Below, piece after piece: positions 1-7,403 of a stretch of DNA of 34,324 nt (positions are counted from its first letter, which is position 1; every line of letters begins with the position of its first letter). Below the pieces are notes generated by a model. That model did no database searches. It saw nothing but the letters and a program-made list of their open reading frames with translations, and was not told where the DNA came from. The position numbers and the translations under genes are program-made. The DNA comes from Bacillota bacterium (GTDB lineage Bacteria > Bacillota_E > Sulfobacillia > Sulfobacillales > JAIMBI01): contig JAKARZ010000021.1 of assembly GCA_021828405.1 (NCBI GenBank), positions 1 to 34,324 of the forward strand, read 5' to 3'.

Positions 1-20
1 CCGCGGGCCGCTTCCCCCGT

Positions 21-738
21 GGGGTCCTGTCCGCTCACCTCCGTCGTCTCGGTCGGGATCCCCGACGACTGCGCGACGGGAGGGGCAAAATCCTTTACGT
101 CACGATTATTCTTTTCAACGCGCCTATGCGGTGGATGGGCCGCTTGCGCGGCGGCGGTGCGGGCCGCGATGTACTGGCACGGCGCATCGCGGTCGGGATG
201 CGGGGCCTGCCCTTCCCTCATCTTGCGGGCGTTTGGAGGCGGACGCCGGCCGCGTACCGCAGGCGGCCCACGGCGGACAACTCTGGCAGGTCCACCGCCA
301 CGGCGCTGCGGGGTCGCCCCGAGTCGTCGGCTCGACCAACGCGGCCGCGAGCGTCGAGTCGTCGGCCGTCACGCCTTGCGCCCCCCGCCGGGCCGCCGTG
401 GCCGTCCGGCGGGGGGCCACGGGTCCGGACGGGTCAAGTCGGCGAGGCCGCGGCGCATCGTCGCCCGGTCGAGCCTGGTGACCTCCGCCACGACCGTGTT
501 CCCGCCGCGCCCTAGCGCCTCGCCGCGGCGGCGGCGGCCAAGCGCCGGGTTCGTTCGTTGTATTCCCCCTCGCAGCCGTCCACCGGGCCCGAATGCCGGC
601 AGCCGCCGCGACCATCCGATAATGCTTCGTGACGCACCCCTTTCAGCATCCAGCGGTCGGGATCCTTCGTCACCCATCGATTCAATTTATTGGCTTTCAG
701 GTTAACTATTGTGACGGGGCCCCTTAGCGGTCAGCCCC
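21..738. mobile_element. Decayed, internally deleted insertion sequence (ISAzo13-like)
   Basis: This stretch encloses the transposase remnant on the minus strand. Its possible ends are imperfect inverted repeats: reading inward from position 21 the plus strand gives GGGGTCCTGTCCGCTCA, and reading inward from 738 the minus strand gives GGGGCTGACCGCTAA. They match at about 13 of 15 aligned positions if two bases are gapped. Both are preceded by a T. No target-site duplication is obvious. About 0.7 kb is far too short for an intact element of this family, so if the ends are right the central and 3' part of the transposase gene was deleted. Assignment to the family rests on the transposase fragment; the ends are my inference, and the element could instead continue past the window edge. 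Confidence 0.5.
39..649 (-). pseudogene. ISAzo13-family transposase remnant, frameshifted and truncated
   Basis: Minus-strand reading frames carry successive pieces of an ISAzo13-type transposase. From an ATG at 649 one frame reads ...NERTRRLAAAAAARR and stops at 512-514. A second frame continues with a helix-turn-helix-like piece, EALGRGGNTVVAEV then RATMRRGLADL, and a G/R-rich RRPGGGRK stretch. After about 375 a third frame gives LAAALVEPTTRGDPAAPWRW, the well-conserved 'LVEP-TRGDP-PLRW' segment. After about 290 another frame gives NARKMREGQAPHPDRDA, the conserved 'N-RK-EG-HPDRDAQ' segment. At least three frameshifts are needed to join these pieces, and the catalytic C-terminal two thirds are not recognisable, so no active enzyme is made. 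The family is recognised from memory of its conserved segments, not from a search. Confidence 0.75.
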
Positions 739-834
739 AGGCGAGATCGATCGACTTTGGGGCCATGCACATCCATGAGCCCGCGGCGACATCAAGGTCT
801 GCCGACCGGGTACACGGTGGCCCAATCGGCGCGG

Positions 835-2226
835 TCAGTGACCCAGGTGGAGCGCCACCAGCGTCCGAAAGCGCTGCCCGCGTTCTTCGAAGTTGCGAAA
901 GGCGTCATAGCTGGCCGACGCCGGCGACAGCAGGACCACATCGCCAGGCTCGGCGGCTTGAAGGACCGCCTCGACCGCCTCGTCAAAAGGCAGCGGTCCG
1001 ACCAACCGCGGGCCCGCCTGTGGCGCGGCCGCCGCGGTGATTGCCCGGGCAATGTCGGGCCCCGTGGGTCCCGTGAGCGCGACCATCCGGGCGCGCTGGG
1101 CCAACGCGCGGCCGAGGGGTCCGTAGTCCAGGTGCTTGTCGTAGCCGCCCGCCACCAGCAACAGCGGACGGGGCCGCCCCGCAAATGACAGATCGGCAAA
1201 CGCATCCAGGGCGGCCAGCGTGCGGTCGGGCGCCGTCGCGATCGAGTCATTCACGTAGCGAATCCCATCGCGCTCCGCAACCAGTTCTAGCCGGTGCGGC
1301 ACCCCCCGAAAGGTCGCCAGTGCCTCCGCCACGGCCTCGGGATGGGCGCCCGCCCTGAGCGCCAGGGTCATCGCCATCAGCGCATTGTGGACGTTCATCC
1401 GTCCCGGAAGCATCCAGTGGTCGAGCGTCTGAATGGGGATGGCGGCACCGCCCCGATCTGGTCGCCACATCATAGTTCGCCGGTCTAGGTAAGCCCCCTG
1501 CTCGACCGGCGCCGTCAGCGATACCGTGTCCCTTTGCCCCCGATGTTGTGCGAGCACCCGCTCCATGAGAGACGGCGGCGCAGCATCCGTCACCAAGAAG
1601 TCGCCGGGCCCCTGGAATTGAAAGATGCGCGCCTTGGCCGCCGCGTATTCCCCCATGTCGCGATGATGGTCGAGGTGGTTGGGGGATAGGTTCAGCACCG
1701 CCGCACCGGCGGGGCTCCTGGTCACCAGCTGCAGTTGAAAGCTTGACAGCTCCATCGCGACCCAGTCGCCCGCCTGAATGGCATCTAAGCTCCCCAGGAG
1801 GCTCCGTCCGATGTTCCCGCCCACGTGCACGGGCCGACTACCCTCCTGCGCCAGCATGGCGCCCAGCAGCGTGGTCGTTGTCGTCTTTCCAGCGGACCCA
1901 GTGACCCCCAACACCGGTGCGGGACACAGAGTCAGAAACAGATCGGTTTCGCACGTCAGGAGGGCGCCGGCCGCCAGCCTCGCTACCTCGGGACGGTGCG
2001 GCGGGATGCCCGGCGTCAGATAAACCCGGTCGTACGGACCGTGGTCCAGCGCCTGCTCAACATAGTCGGGCCCCACCGCCCAGACCACCGGCCCGGCCGC
2101 TGGCACCACGGTACTCTCGCGGCGATCCGCCACCGTGACGCGAGCCCCACGTGCTACCCAGAACGGCAGTAGCGGCGCATTGTTGACGCCAAACCCGAGA
2201 ATGAGAATGCTCTTGGGCGCCGCCAC
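835..2226 (-). CDS. murD: UDP-N-acetylmuramoyl-L-alanine:D-glutamate ligase (MurD-type)
   Basis: Cytoplasmic peptidoglycan-precursor enzyme of the Mur ligase family that adds D-glutamate to UDP-MurNAc-L-Ala using ATP. The 463-residue product has the family's usual length and order: an N-terminal UDP-binding fold (ILILGFG at 7-13), an ATP-binding P-loop (GVTGSAGKTTTTT, about 107-119), ELSSFQL (159-165), NLSPNHLDHH (179-188), the HN pair (about 280-281) and the C-terminal-domain motif NDSIATAP (326-333). The start is GTG, two bases after the TAG stop of the upstream aminotransferase gene, so the two are probably co-transcribed. The P-loop is unusual: most MurD proteins have GTNGKT or GSNGKT, here GSAGKT. 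The gene also sits outside the division and cell-wall cluster that ftsZ marks, so it could be a second MurD-like ligase rather than the housekeeping copy. The Mur ligase assignment is firm; the exact substrate is less so. Confidence 0.88.
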   Translation of the reverse strand: MAAPKSILILGFGVNNAPLLPFWVARGARVTVADRRESTVVPAAGPVVWAVGPDYVEQALDHGPYDRVYLTPGIPPHRPEVARLAAGALLTCETDLFLTLCPAPVLGVTGSAGKTTTTTLLGAMLAQEGSRPVHVGGNIGRSLLGSLDAIQAGDWVAMELSSFQLQLVTRSPAGAAVLNLSPNHLDHHRDMGEYAAAKARIFQFQGPGDFLVTDAAPPSLMERVLAQHRGQRDTVSLTAPVEQGAYLDRRTMMWRPDRGGAAIPIQTLDHWMLPGRMNVHNALMAMTLALRAGAHPEAVAEALATFRGVPHRLELVAERDGIRYVNDSIATAPDRTLAALDAFADLSFAGRPRPLLLVAGGYDKHLDYGPLGRALAQRARMVALTGPTGPDIARAITAAAAPQAGPRLVGPLPFDEAVEAVLQAAEPGDVVLLSPASASYDAFRNFEERGQRFRTLVALHLGH

Positions 2227-2228
2227 CG

Positions 2229-3419
2229 CTACTTCGCCGGAACCATGAGGCGATCCAGCCGGAGAAATGCCTCAATCAGACGGTCTTCCGAGGACGCCAG
2301 CGACAGGCGTACCGCATGCGGCTCGCCGAAGCCGGACCCGGCAACCGTCGCCACGCGCGCGCCTTCCAGCCAGGCGCGCGCCACATCGTCCCCGCTCGCG
2401 ATGGTCACCCCGGCCAGCGTGTGCCCCACGAGTCCGGTGGTGTCCACCCACAGATAGAACGCCCCGTCGGGCATCTTGCCCGCCAGCGGCGCCGAACGTG
2501 CCAGCCACTCCCCGGCCAGCTGCCGCCGGGCCGAAAATGTGTCCCGCATGCGCGTCACTTCCGGCAGCGGGGTGGTGACCGCAGCCAGCGCCGCGGCCTG
2601 GGCAATCGAGGTGGGGTTGCCGGTCGCCTGTCCCTGCAGGCGCTCCATGGCGGCAATGACCGGGGCCGGGCCGGCCGCGTACCCAATCCGCCAGCCGGTC
2701 ATGGCAAACGTCTTCGACAGGCCATGCACGTAAACCAGCCGCTCCACCAGATGGGGAACGGATGCAAACGACCGGTGGACCGCCGGCGGATAAACCAAGC
2801 GACTATAGATTTCATCCGCAATCACCCAAAGGTCGCGCTCGGCGCAGAAGGTGGCAATGCGGTCGACCTCGGCGGGATCGATGACCGCGCCGGTGGGGTT
2901 GTTGGGGCTGTTGACCACCAGGCCGGTGACCCCCGGCTGCCAGGCGGCCTCGAGTGCGGCGGCCGTCAGCCGATGACCCTTCAGCGCCGCCGTGGGCACC
3001 GGCACCAGCGTGCCACCTGCCAGCCGAACCTGCTCGGGATAGGTCACCCAATACGGGGTGGGCACCAGCACCTTGTCGCCCGGGCTCACGAGCGCCATGA
3101 AGGCGTTGAACAGCGCGTGCTTCGCGCCGGACGAGGCCATCACCTGCGCCGGCGCATAGGTCGCCCCGGTCTCCACCCGAATGTGCTCGGCCAGCGCCTT
3201 ACGCAGCGCCGGCGTGCCCCCGGCGGCCGTGTAGTGCGTATCGCCGGCGTGGATCGCCGCGATGGCGGCCCGGGCGACGGCGGCCGGCGTGTCGAAGTCC
3301 GGTTCGCCAAGACTCAGGTTCACCACGTCAATCCCGTCCGCCGCCAGCGCCTTGGCCCGTTCATCGATTGCCAGGGTGGGCGACGGCGCTAAATCCAACA
3401 CGCGTTGTGCGAGTTTCAT
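2229..3419 (-). CDS. Class I/II pyridoxal-phosphate aminotransferase (aspartate aminotransferase type)
   Basis: PLP-dependent transaminase of fold type I, 396 residues. The N-terminal segment SLGEPDFDTP, the NNPTG motif near residues 173-177, ADEIYSRLVY near 201-210 and the PLP-lysine motif SKTFAMTGWRIGY (lysine about 236) match the aspartate aminotransferase subgroup common in Firmicutes. It probably exchanges amino groups between aspartate or another amino acid and 2-oxoglutarate; closely related enzymes take aromatic amino acids or prephenate, so the substrate is not settled. The start is the ATG at 3419 because an AGGAGG sits seven bases upstream; a longer reading without it would run into the creatininase gene. 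It follows that gene by 38 bases and is followed by murD after two, suggesting one transcript. Confidence 0.88.
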   Translation of the reverse strand: MKLAQRVLDLAPSPTLAIDERAKALAADGIDVVNLSLGEPDFDTPAAVARAAIAAIHAGDTHYTAAGGTPALRKALAEHIRVETGATYAPAQVMASSGAKHALFNAFMALVSPGDKVLVPTPYWVTYPEQVRLAGGTLVPVPTAALKGHRLTAAALEAAWQPGVTGLVVNSPNNPTGAVIDPAEVDRIATFCAERDLWVIADEIYSRLVYPPAVHRSFASVPHLVERLVYVHGLSKTFAMTGWRIGYAAGPAPVIAAMERLQGQATGNPTSIAQAAALAAVTTPLPEVTRMRDTFSARRQLAGEWLARSAPLAGKMPDGAFYLWVDTTGLVGHTLAGVTIASGDDVARAWLEGARVATVAGSGFGEPHAVRLSLASSEDRLIEAFLRLDRLMVPAK

Positions 3420-3457
3420 GTATGCCTCCTCAAAGCGGACCAGAATGGGAGGCGTCG

Positions 3458-4198
3458 TCAGCCCGGCGGCGTCTCGCGAAACAAATCGTCTGCCCACAGA
3501 TTCTGCAGCATTTCCTCCAGGCGCGCCTCCACCAGATCCAGAATGCGCTCGCCCTTCTCCCGGGTCCCGCTGCGCCCATCGCCCGTGAGCGCGTGGCGAA
3601 GGACCGTCTTGCGCGCCACTTGGTCCTTGAACCGGAACTTCGGGCGGTACGGGTTGACGCCCGCGTGCGCCATCTCCACCGCGTCTGCCGCCAGAGCCAG
3701 CATCACCGATGTTTCATCTTCGCCCGCATGCCCCTGACCGGCCGTCACGGTGAGAATATCCTGAGAATAGTCGAGCCACCAGTTGCTGATGACCACTCTC
3801 ATCCCTGCGTCCGCCAGGCGCTCCGCCGCATGCCCGAGGGCCCCGCTGTTTCCGCCATGACCGTTCACAACAATAAGTTGACGAATCCCCCACCGCCCCA
3901 TGGCCAATCCCACCTCGGCCACATAGTTCTCAAGAACCGCCGCGGGAATGCTGAGCGTGCCGGGCCACTCCTCCAAATCCCAGGAATGGCCGAACGGCAC
4001 CGCCGGTGCCACCAGCAGTTCGTCCGGGTGCCGATGCTCCAGGCGCCGCGCCAGTTCCGCCGGCGCGATGTTGTCCGTCCCCAGCGGACAGTGAAATCCG
4101 TGGGCCTCGACGGTGCCCGTGGGAAGAATGGCGGTCGATACCTTCCCCATGACCGCCTGGAACTGCCGCGTCGTCATCCGCTCCCAATACACCGTCAT
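3458..4198 (-). CDS. Creatininase-family amidohydrolase
   Basis: Metal-dependent hydrolase of the creatinine amidohydrolase family, 246 residues, the usual length. Metal ligands and active-site motifs are present in order: VEAHG (31-34 region), the aspartate of GTDN (about 42), NGHGGN (about 112-117) and GHAGEDETS (156-164). Family members open cyclic or linear amides such as creatinine or formamides (as in riboflavin/F420 precursor and mycofactocin pathways); nothing in the sequence fixes the substrate here. It begins 22 bases downstream of the SASP gene and ends 38 bases before the aminotransferase gene, all on the minus strand. A start at the ATG at 4198 keeps the typical 'YWE-MT' N-terminus; the ribosome binding site is weak and a later ATG (residue 8) is possible. 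Confidence 0.8.
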   Translation of the reverse strand: MTVYWERMTTRQFQAVMGKVSTAILPTGTVEAHGFHCPLGTDNIAPAELARRLEHRHPDELLVAPAVPFGHSWDLEEWPGTLSIPAAVLENYVAEVGLAMGRWGIRQLIVVNGHGGNSGALGHAAERLADAGMRVVISNWWLDYSQDILTVTAGQGHAGEDETSVMLALAADAVEMAHAGVNPYRPKFRFKDQVARKTVLRHALTGDGRSGTREKGERILDLVEARLEEMLQNLWADDLFRETPPG

Positions 4199-4220
4199 CC
4201 CCCCGGTTTTTCCAGTTCGG

Positions 4221-4448
4221 TCAGGCGCCGGGCGGCCGGTGCTCCGGATCCCGCCCCCATTTTCCCATCAAGCCGCCCACGCGCCCGGCCTCCGCGGCGC
4301 TCAGGCCGCCCCAACCACTGCGGCGCACTTTGCCCTCCAGGCCCAGCGCCGTCGCCGCCTCCCACTTCAACGCGACACGCACCAACTCCTCTGGACTAGG
4401 ATCCTTCTTTGCGCGACCGGCGCCGCCGACTGACTTCGGCGTGCTCAT
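4221..4448 (-). CDS. Probable small acid-soluble spore protein, alpha/beta type
   Basis: A 75-residue protein with the two blocks of alpha/beta-type SASPs: LKWEAATALGL (27-37), matching the family's 'LK-E-A-ELG' block, and SAAEAGRVGGLM (50-61), matching its second helix with the Gly-Gly pair. Such proteins coat and protect DNA in the dormant spore. The tail is short, and the GWGG stretch joining the blocks resembles a divergent branch found in deep-branching spore formers rather than Bacillus SspA/B. A GAGGTGA lies just upstream of the ATG. The gene lies alone behind its own candidate promoter but only 22 bases ahead of the creatininase gene. Identification is by pattern only; a non-spore DNA-binding protein is a remote alternative. 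Confidence 0.7.
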   Translation of the reverse strand: MSTPKSVGGAGRAKKDPSPEELVRVALKWEAATALGLEGKVRRSGWGGLSAAEAGRVGGLMGKWGRDPEHRPPGA

Positions 4449-4509
4449 CTCACATCACCTCTGCGGAAAGCCTGCCCGGACCCTCCGCGGTTGAGCCCGC
4501 CAGCACCTC

Positions 4510-4540
4510 AGTTTACCTGGTTGGCCGGGCGCAAATTCAA
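4510..4540 (-). promoter_or_regulatory. Candidate promoter of the SASP gene
   Basis: On the minus strand a TTGAAT (4535-4540) and TAAACT (4510-4515) are separated by 19 bases, about 60 bases ahead of the SASP start. The same bases can be read as a forespore-type promoter (TGAATT with GGTAAACT). The match to either consensus is partial. The rest of the gap between the SASP and exchanger genes holds short G/C-rich inverted repeats without a T-run. Confidence 0.35.
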
Positions 4541-4643
4541 GCGACGCCCTCACCCGCCCAGGTTTTTTCGGGAGGTGCAAGGCAGGCTCCCGTCTGTGTC
4601 GGCACCGGAGGGTGTGCCGCCTGTCCGAGCTTGCCTGCCAGCG

Positions 4644-5618
4644 TCAGCGCACACCCGCCAGCGCCACGCCGACGAAGAGAACGTAAAACGCGCCGGCCGC
4701 CACCAAATCCCGGGGCAAGATCCCGCGCCGGCGCACGGACACATACACAAACAGGGCGGCCGCGAGCGCGAGAACGCCCACCGTTCCTTCCAGCGGATTG
4801 AACCGCCAGGGCGTGAGCCACATGCCCAGCGCCGGCACCAGCGACGCCTGGAAAGCCATGGCCCCCGTGACGTTGCCAAACGCGAGCGCGTCGGCGCCGC
4901 GGCGGATCCAGATGACCGAATTCAAAACTTCCGGCAGCTCCGTGGCCACGGGGGTCAAGATTACCGACAGTAGAAACCCGCTCCAGCCACTGTCCCGCGC
5001 CCATGCTTCCAGCGCGGTCACAAAGTAATGCGCGCCAACCGCCAATCCCGCGAGCGCCATGGCCACCTGGCCCACCACGACCCAGAGCGCCGGCGGCACC
5101 TTCCGAGACAGGTGCAGCGGGGTGGTGGGCGCCTCGGCGGGTGACTGCCGACCCGATCGGAGCACGGAGCGGGCGAACAGCAGATACGCCACAACCAGGC
5201 CGCCCGCCCAGTACTGCTTCGCGGTCTCGGGCAGCCAACTCCCCACCAACGCGGCGCCAAAGACCGCCAGAAAGAAGCTCAGGTCGCGCGTGACGGCTTG
5301 GGGTCGCGCCGCCGGGGCGCGGCGTGGCCACCCGGGCCACGCCAGCGATACGCCCAGCACCACAAAGCCCAAGGTCGCCAGCATGAAGGGGGCGCCGAGA
5401 ATGGCGCCCAATCCGACGGCGGCCGCCCCTCCCGCACCGGACACCAGCGCGATGACGGGCACCAGGGTTTCTGGCAGGGCCGTTCCCAGTGCCGCCATCA
5501 GGGTCCCGACAGCGCTGGCATCCAACCCCAGCGCCTTGCCCAGCCACTCGATGCCGTTCGTAAAATAATCCGCGGACAGCACGATCAGGATCATGCCCGA
5601 GAGAATCACCAACAGCAT
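4644..5618 (-). CDS. Sodium/calcium exchanger-like membrane protein (CaCA family)
   Basis: Integral membrane protein of 324 residues with about ten hydrophobic segments. Two alpha-repeat motifs, GTALPETLVPVIA (from about residue 45) and ATELPEVLNSVIW (from about 225), each carry the acidic residue that binds the cation in calcium/cation antiporters. A hydrophilic loop of about 30 residues (roughly 150-180) separates the halves, as in bacterial YrbG-type proteins. It probably exchanges Ca2+ or another cation against Na+ or H+ across the cytoplasmic membrane; the ion is not determined. The ATG at 5618 is preceded by GAGGGG. It stands alone: 157 bases separate it from trmL upstream. Confidence 0.85.
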   Translation of the reverse strand: MLLVILSGMILIVLSADYFTNGIEWLGKALGLDASAVGTLMAALGTALPETLVPVIALVSGAGGAAAVGLGAILGAPFMLATLGFVVLGVSLAWPGWPRRAPAARPQAVTRDLSFFLAVFGAALVGSWLPETAKQYWAGGLVVAYLLFARSVLRSGRQSPAEAPTTPLHLSRKVPPALWVVVGQVAMALAGLAVGAHYFVTALEAWARDSGWSGFLLSVILTPVATELPEVLNSVIWIRRGADALAFGNVTGAMAFQASLVPALGMWLTPWRFNPLEGTVGVLALAAALFVYVSVRRRGILPRDLVAAGAFYVLFVGVALAGVR

Positions 5619-5648
5619 GGCCTTGCCCCTCGCCGCCCCGCTGGACGC

Positions 5649-5654
5649 AGTATA
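5649..5654 (-). promoter_or_regulatory. Candidate -10 element for the exchanger gene
   Basis: TATACT on the minus strand, five of six bases of the sigma-A -10 consensus, lies about 30 bases before the exchanger start codon. Two TTGACT sequences lie upstream, but neither is at a normal spacing, so the -35 is weak. The rest of the 5655-5775 gap shows only a five-base-pair hairpin at 5770-5785 overlapping the trmL stop and followed by TTT, a poor terminator at best. Confidence 0.3.
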
Positions 5655-5775
5655 CGGCAGTCAAGCCCCGGTCATCCCCGGCCAGTCAATCCGGCGCCGC
5701 CGACTTGATCACAGCCTGCCCGCCCGGGCCCGTGAGAGAATCACCAGCGCGGCATACGGGAGCCAGAAACGGGGA

Positions 5776-6252
5776 TCAGGCCCCGCCGGTCATCCCGGCG
5801 TAGCCCCGTTGGCGCATCACCTCATACACGGCCAGGGCCGCGGCATTCGAGAGGTTCAGCGACCGGAGTCCCGGCCGCATGGGAATCTGGCGCCAGCGGT
5901 CCGGATGCTCCGCCAACAGGGCGTCGGGCAGCCCGGTCGACTCCCGCCCAAACACGAGCACGGCCGCTTCGCCGTAGTCGGCCTGGTCAAAGCGCTGTCC
6001 GCCCCGGCTCGTAAACAGATGAAGGGTGTCGGGGCACCGGACCGCATTCGGCAACGCGAGCCAGGTGGCATACCGACGAACCTCAACCAGATGCCAGTAG
6101 TCCACGCCAGCTCGCTTGACCCGCGGGTCGAGCCACTGAAATCCCAGCGGCTCGACCAAGTGCAACCGAGCCCCCACGGCCGCACAGGTCCGCGCGATGT
6201 TGCCGGTGTTGGGAGGAATCTCCGGCTCCACCAGCACGACGTCCAGCGTCAC
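5776..6252 (-). CDS. trmL: tRNA (cytidine(34)-2'-O)-methyltransferase
   Basis: SPOUT-family methyltransferase that 2'-O-methylates the wobble base of leucine tRNAs with S-adenosylmethionine. At 158 residues it has the single-domain length of TrmL. The trefoil-knot SAM-binding motifs are visible: PEIPPNTGNIARTC (10-23), FGRESTGLP (101-109), IPM (123-125) and RSLNLSNAAA (130-139). The GTG start overlaps the TGA stop of the preceding aminotransferase gene as GTGA, so the two are translationally coupled. Nothing is unusual in the motifs. Confidence 0.93.
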   Translation of the reverse strand: MTLDVVLVEPEIPPNTGNIARTCAAVGARLHLVEPLGFQWLDPRVKRAGVDYWHLVEVRRYATWLALPNAVRCPDTLHLFTSRGGQRFDQADYGEAAVLVFGRESTGLPDALLAEHPDRWRQIPMRPGLRSLNLSNAAALAVYEVMRQRGYAGMTGGA

Positions 6253-7100
6253 CGCGAGGCCGGCACCCGCACCAGGGACGCAAACGCCTCATGTAGCCGG
6301 TGCGTGATGGGGCCCGCGACCGCCCCCAAGTTGCGGCTGTCTACGGTGGTCACTGGCTCGATGCCGCAGCCCGTATGCGACAGAAACACCTCGTCCACAT
6401 GGGCCAAGTCCTCCAGCGCGACCGGCTCCAGCCGGACGGGGATGCCCTGCGCCGCCGCCAACTCCAGCACCACTTGCCGCGTGATGCCGGGCAGAATATA
6501 GTTGGTCACCGGCGCCGTCTGGACAAAGCCATCGCGCACCACGAAGAAGTTCGCGGACGTGGCTTCGATGGCCATGCCATCGCGGACAAACACCGCATCG
6601 TCCGCCCCCGCTCGCCGCGCCTTCTCTTTAGCCAGGACGTTGGGAAGCAGATTGACCGTCTTGATCCAGCACTTCGCCCAGCGGTCATCGGGCACCGTCA
6701 CCACTCGAATCCCGGCCAGGAGCTCATCCGGCGGGAGCGCGTGGTACGGCCGGCACCACGCAAGCACCGTCGGCGGCACCGGTGGGTCGGGAAAGGGGTG
6801 ATTGCGGGGCGAGGCCCCTCGACTGACCTGAATGTACACCAGGGCGTCGGGGACAGCCGCCCCCTCCTGGCCCGCCAAGTCGTACACCACCTCTCCCAGG
6901 TGATTCAGGTCGAGAGCCGGCAGCGACACCCCGGCCAGGCTGCGCCCGAGCCGCGCCAAGTGCGCCTCCAGCCGAAAGGGATGGCCGCCATATAGCCGCA
7001 CCACCTCATACACGGCGTCCCCAAACAGAAAGCCGCGGTCGTCAAAAGACAGTCGCGCCGCGCTTTCCTCCACAAATTCCCCGTTCAGATAGACGCGCAA
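6249..7100 (-). CDS. Class IV PLP aminotransferase, D-amino-acid transaminase type
   Basis: PLP enzyme of fold type IV, 283 residues. DRGFLFGDAVYEVVRLY (21-37), YIQVSRGASPRNHPFP (about 89-104) and KTVNLLPNVLAK (PLP lysine about 147) are characteristic of bacterial D-amino-acid transaminases, which make D-glutamate or D-alanine for the cell wall. The segment EATSANFF replaces the more usual E-(G/S)-S-S-N-V/F. Branched-chain aminotransferase or aminodeoxychorismate lyase are the alternatives in this fold; the SRG-RNHPFP stretch favours the D-amino-acid enzyme. The start is TTG at 7100, chosen because AGGAGGAG lies immediately upstream. trmL overlaps its stop. Confidence 0.85.
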   Translation of the reverse strand: MRVYLNGEFVEESAARLSFDDRGFLFGDAVYEVVRLYGGHPFRLEAHLARLGRSLAGVSLPALDLNHLGEVVYDLAGQEGAAVPDALVYIQVSRGASPRNHPFPDPPVPPTVLAWCRPYHALPPDELLAGIRVVTVPDDRWAKCWIKTVNLLPNVLAKEKARRAGADDAVFVRDGMAIEATSANFFVVRDGFVQTAPVTNYILPGITRQVVLELAAAQGIPVRLEPVALEDLAHVDEVFLSHTGCGIEPVTTVDSRNLGAVAGPITHRLHEAFASLVRVPASR

Positions 7101-7147
7101 GGGATCTCCTCCTATACTCCCACTGGTTGCGACCCGCGCTGCGCCTG

Positions 7148-7351
7148 TCAGCTGAAATGCCCCAGATGCTCCGTCAGCACCTCGTGCGCTTCCTCTGCCT
7201 CGCCGTTCGGCACCAGAATCTCGATGCTGCCCCTGCCATCGGCCGAGGAGTCAATCGGGCGCATCGTCACCATGAGCCCTTCCTCCCTCAGCACGCCGAC
7301 CAGGCGGTCCGCGGCGGCGGAGCTGGTGGCGATATATACCACTGTCCACAT
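7148..7351 (-). CDS. Small conserved protein, DUF2007-like
   Basis: A 67-residue soluble protein beginning MWTVVYIATSSAAADRL and ending in a segment IEILVPNGEAEEAHEVL. This resembles a short family widespread in Clostridia and related to the DUF2007 'putative signal transducing protein' fold (beta-alpha-beta with a conserved EILVP and an E-EAHE helix). The biochemical role is unknown. The ATG is preceded by an AGGAAAGGAAG stretch. It lies between the MFS exporter gene (52 bases upstream) and the aminotransferase gene (47 bases downstream) in the same direction and may be co-transcribed with either. Confidence 0.7.
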   Translation of the reverse strand: MWTVVYIATSSAAADRLVGVLREEGLMVTMRPIDSSADGRGSIEILVPNGEAEEAHEVLTEHLGHFS

Positions 7352-7403
7352 CGTTGCGCTTCCTTTCCTGTTCGTGAAGTCGCTCCCGGGGCCTCGACCT
7401 GAT

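Noticed and set aside
2316..3392. Long plus-strand open frame (358 codons) opposite the aminotransferase gene
   Set aside because: It is antisense to a clearly conserved gene, and its His/Arg/Gly-rich product is the usual artefact of high GC.
4557..4643. Inverted repeats after the exchanger gene considered as a terminator
   Set aside because: The pairing GGCAGGC/GCCTGCC encloses a large loop and no T-run follows on the minus strand.
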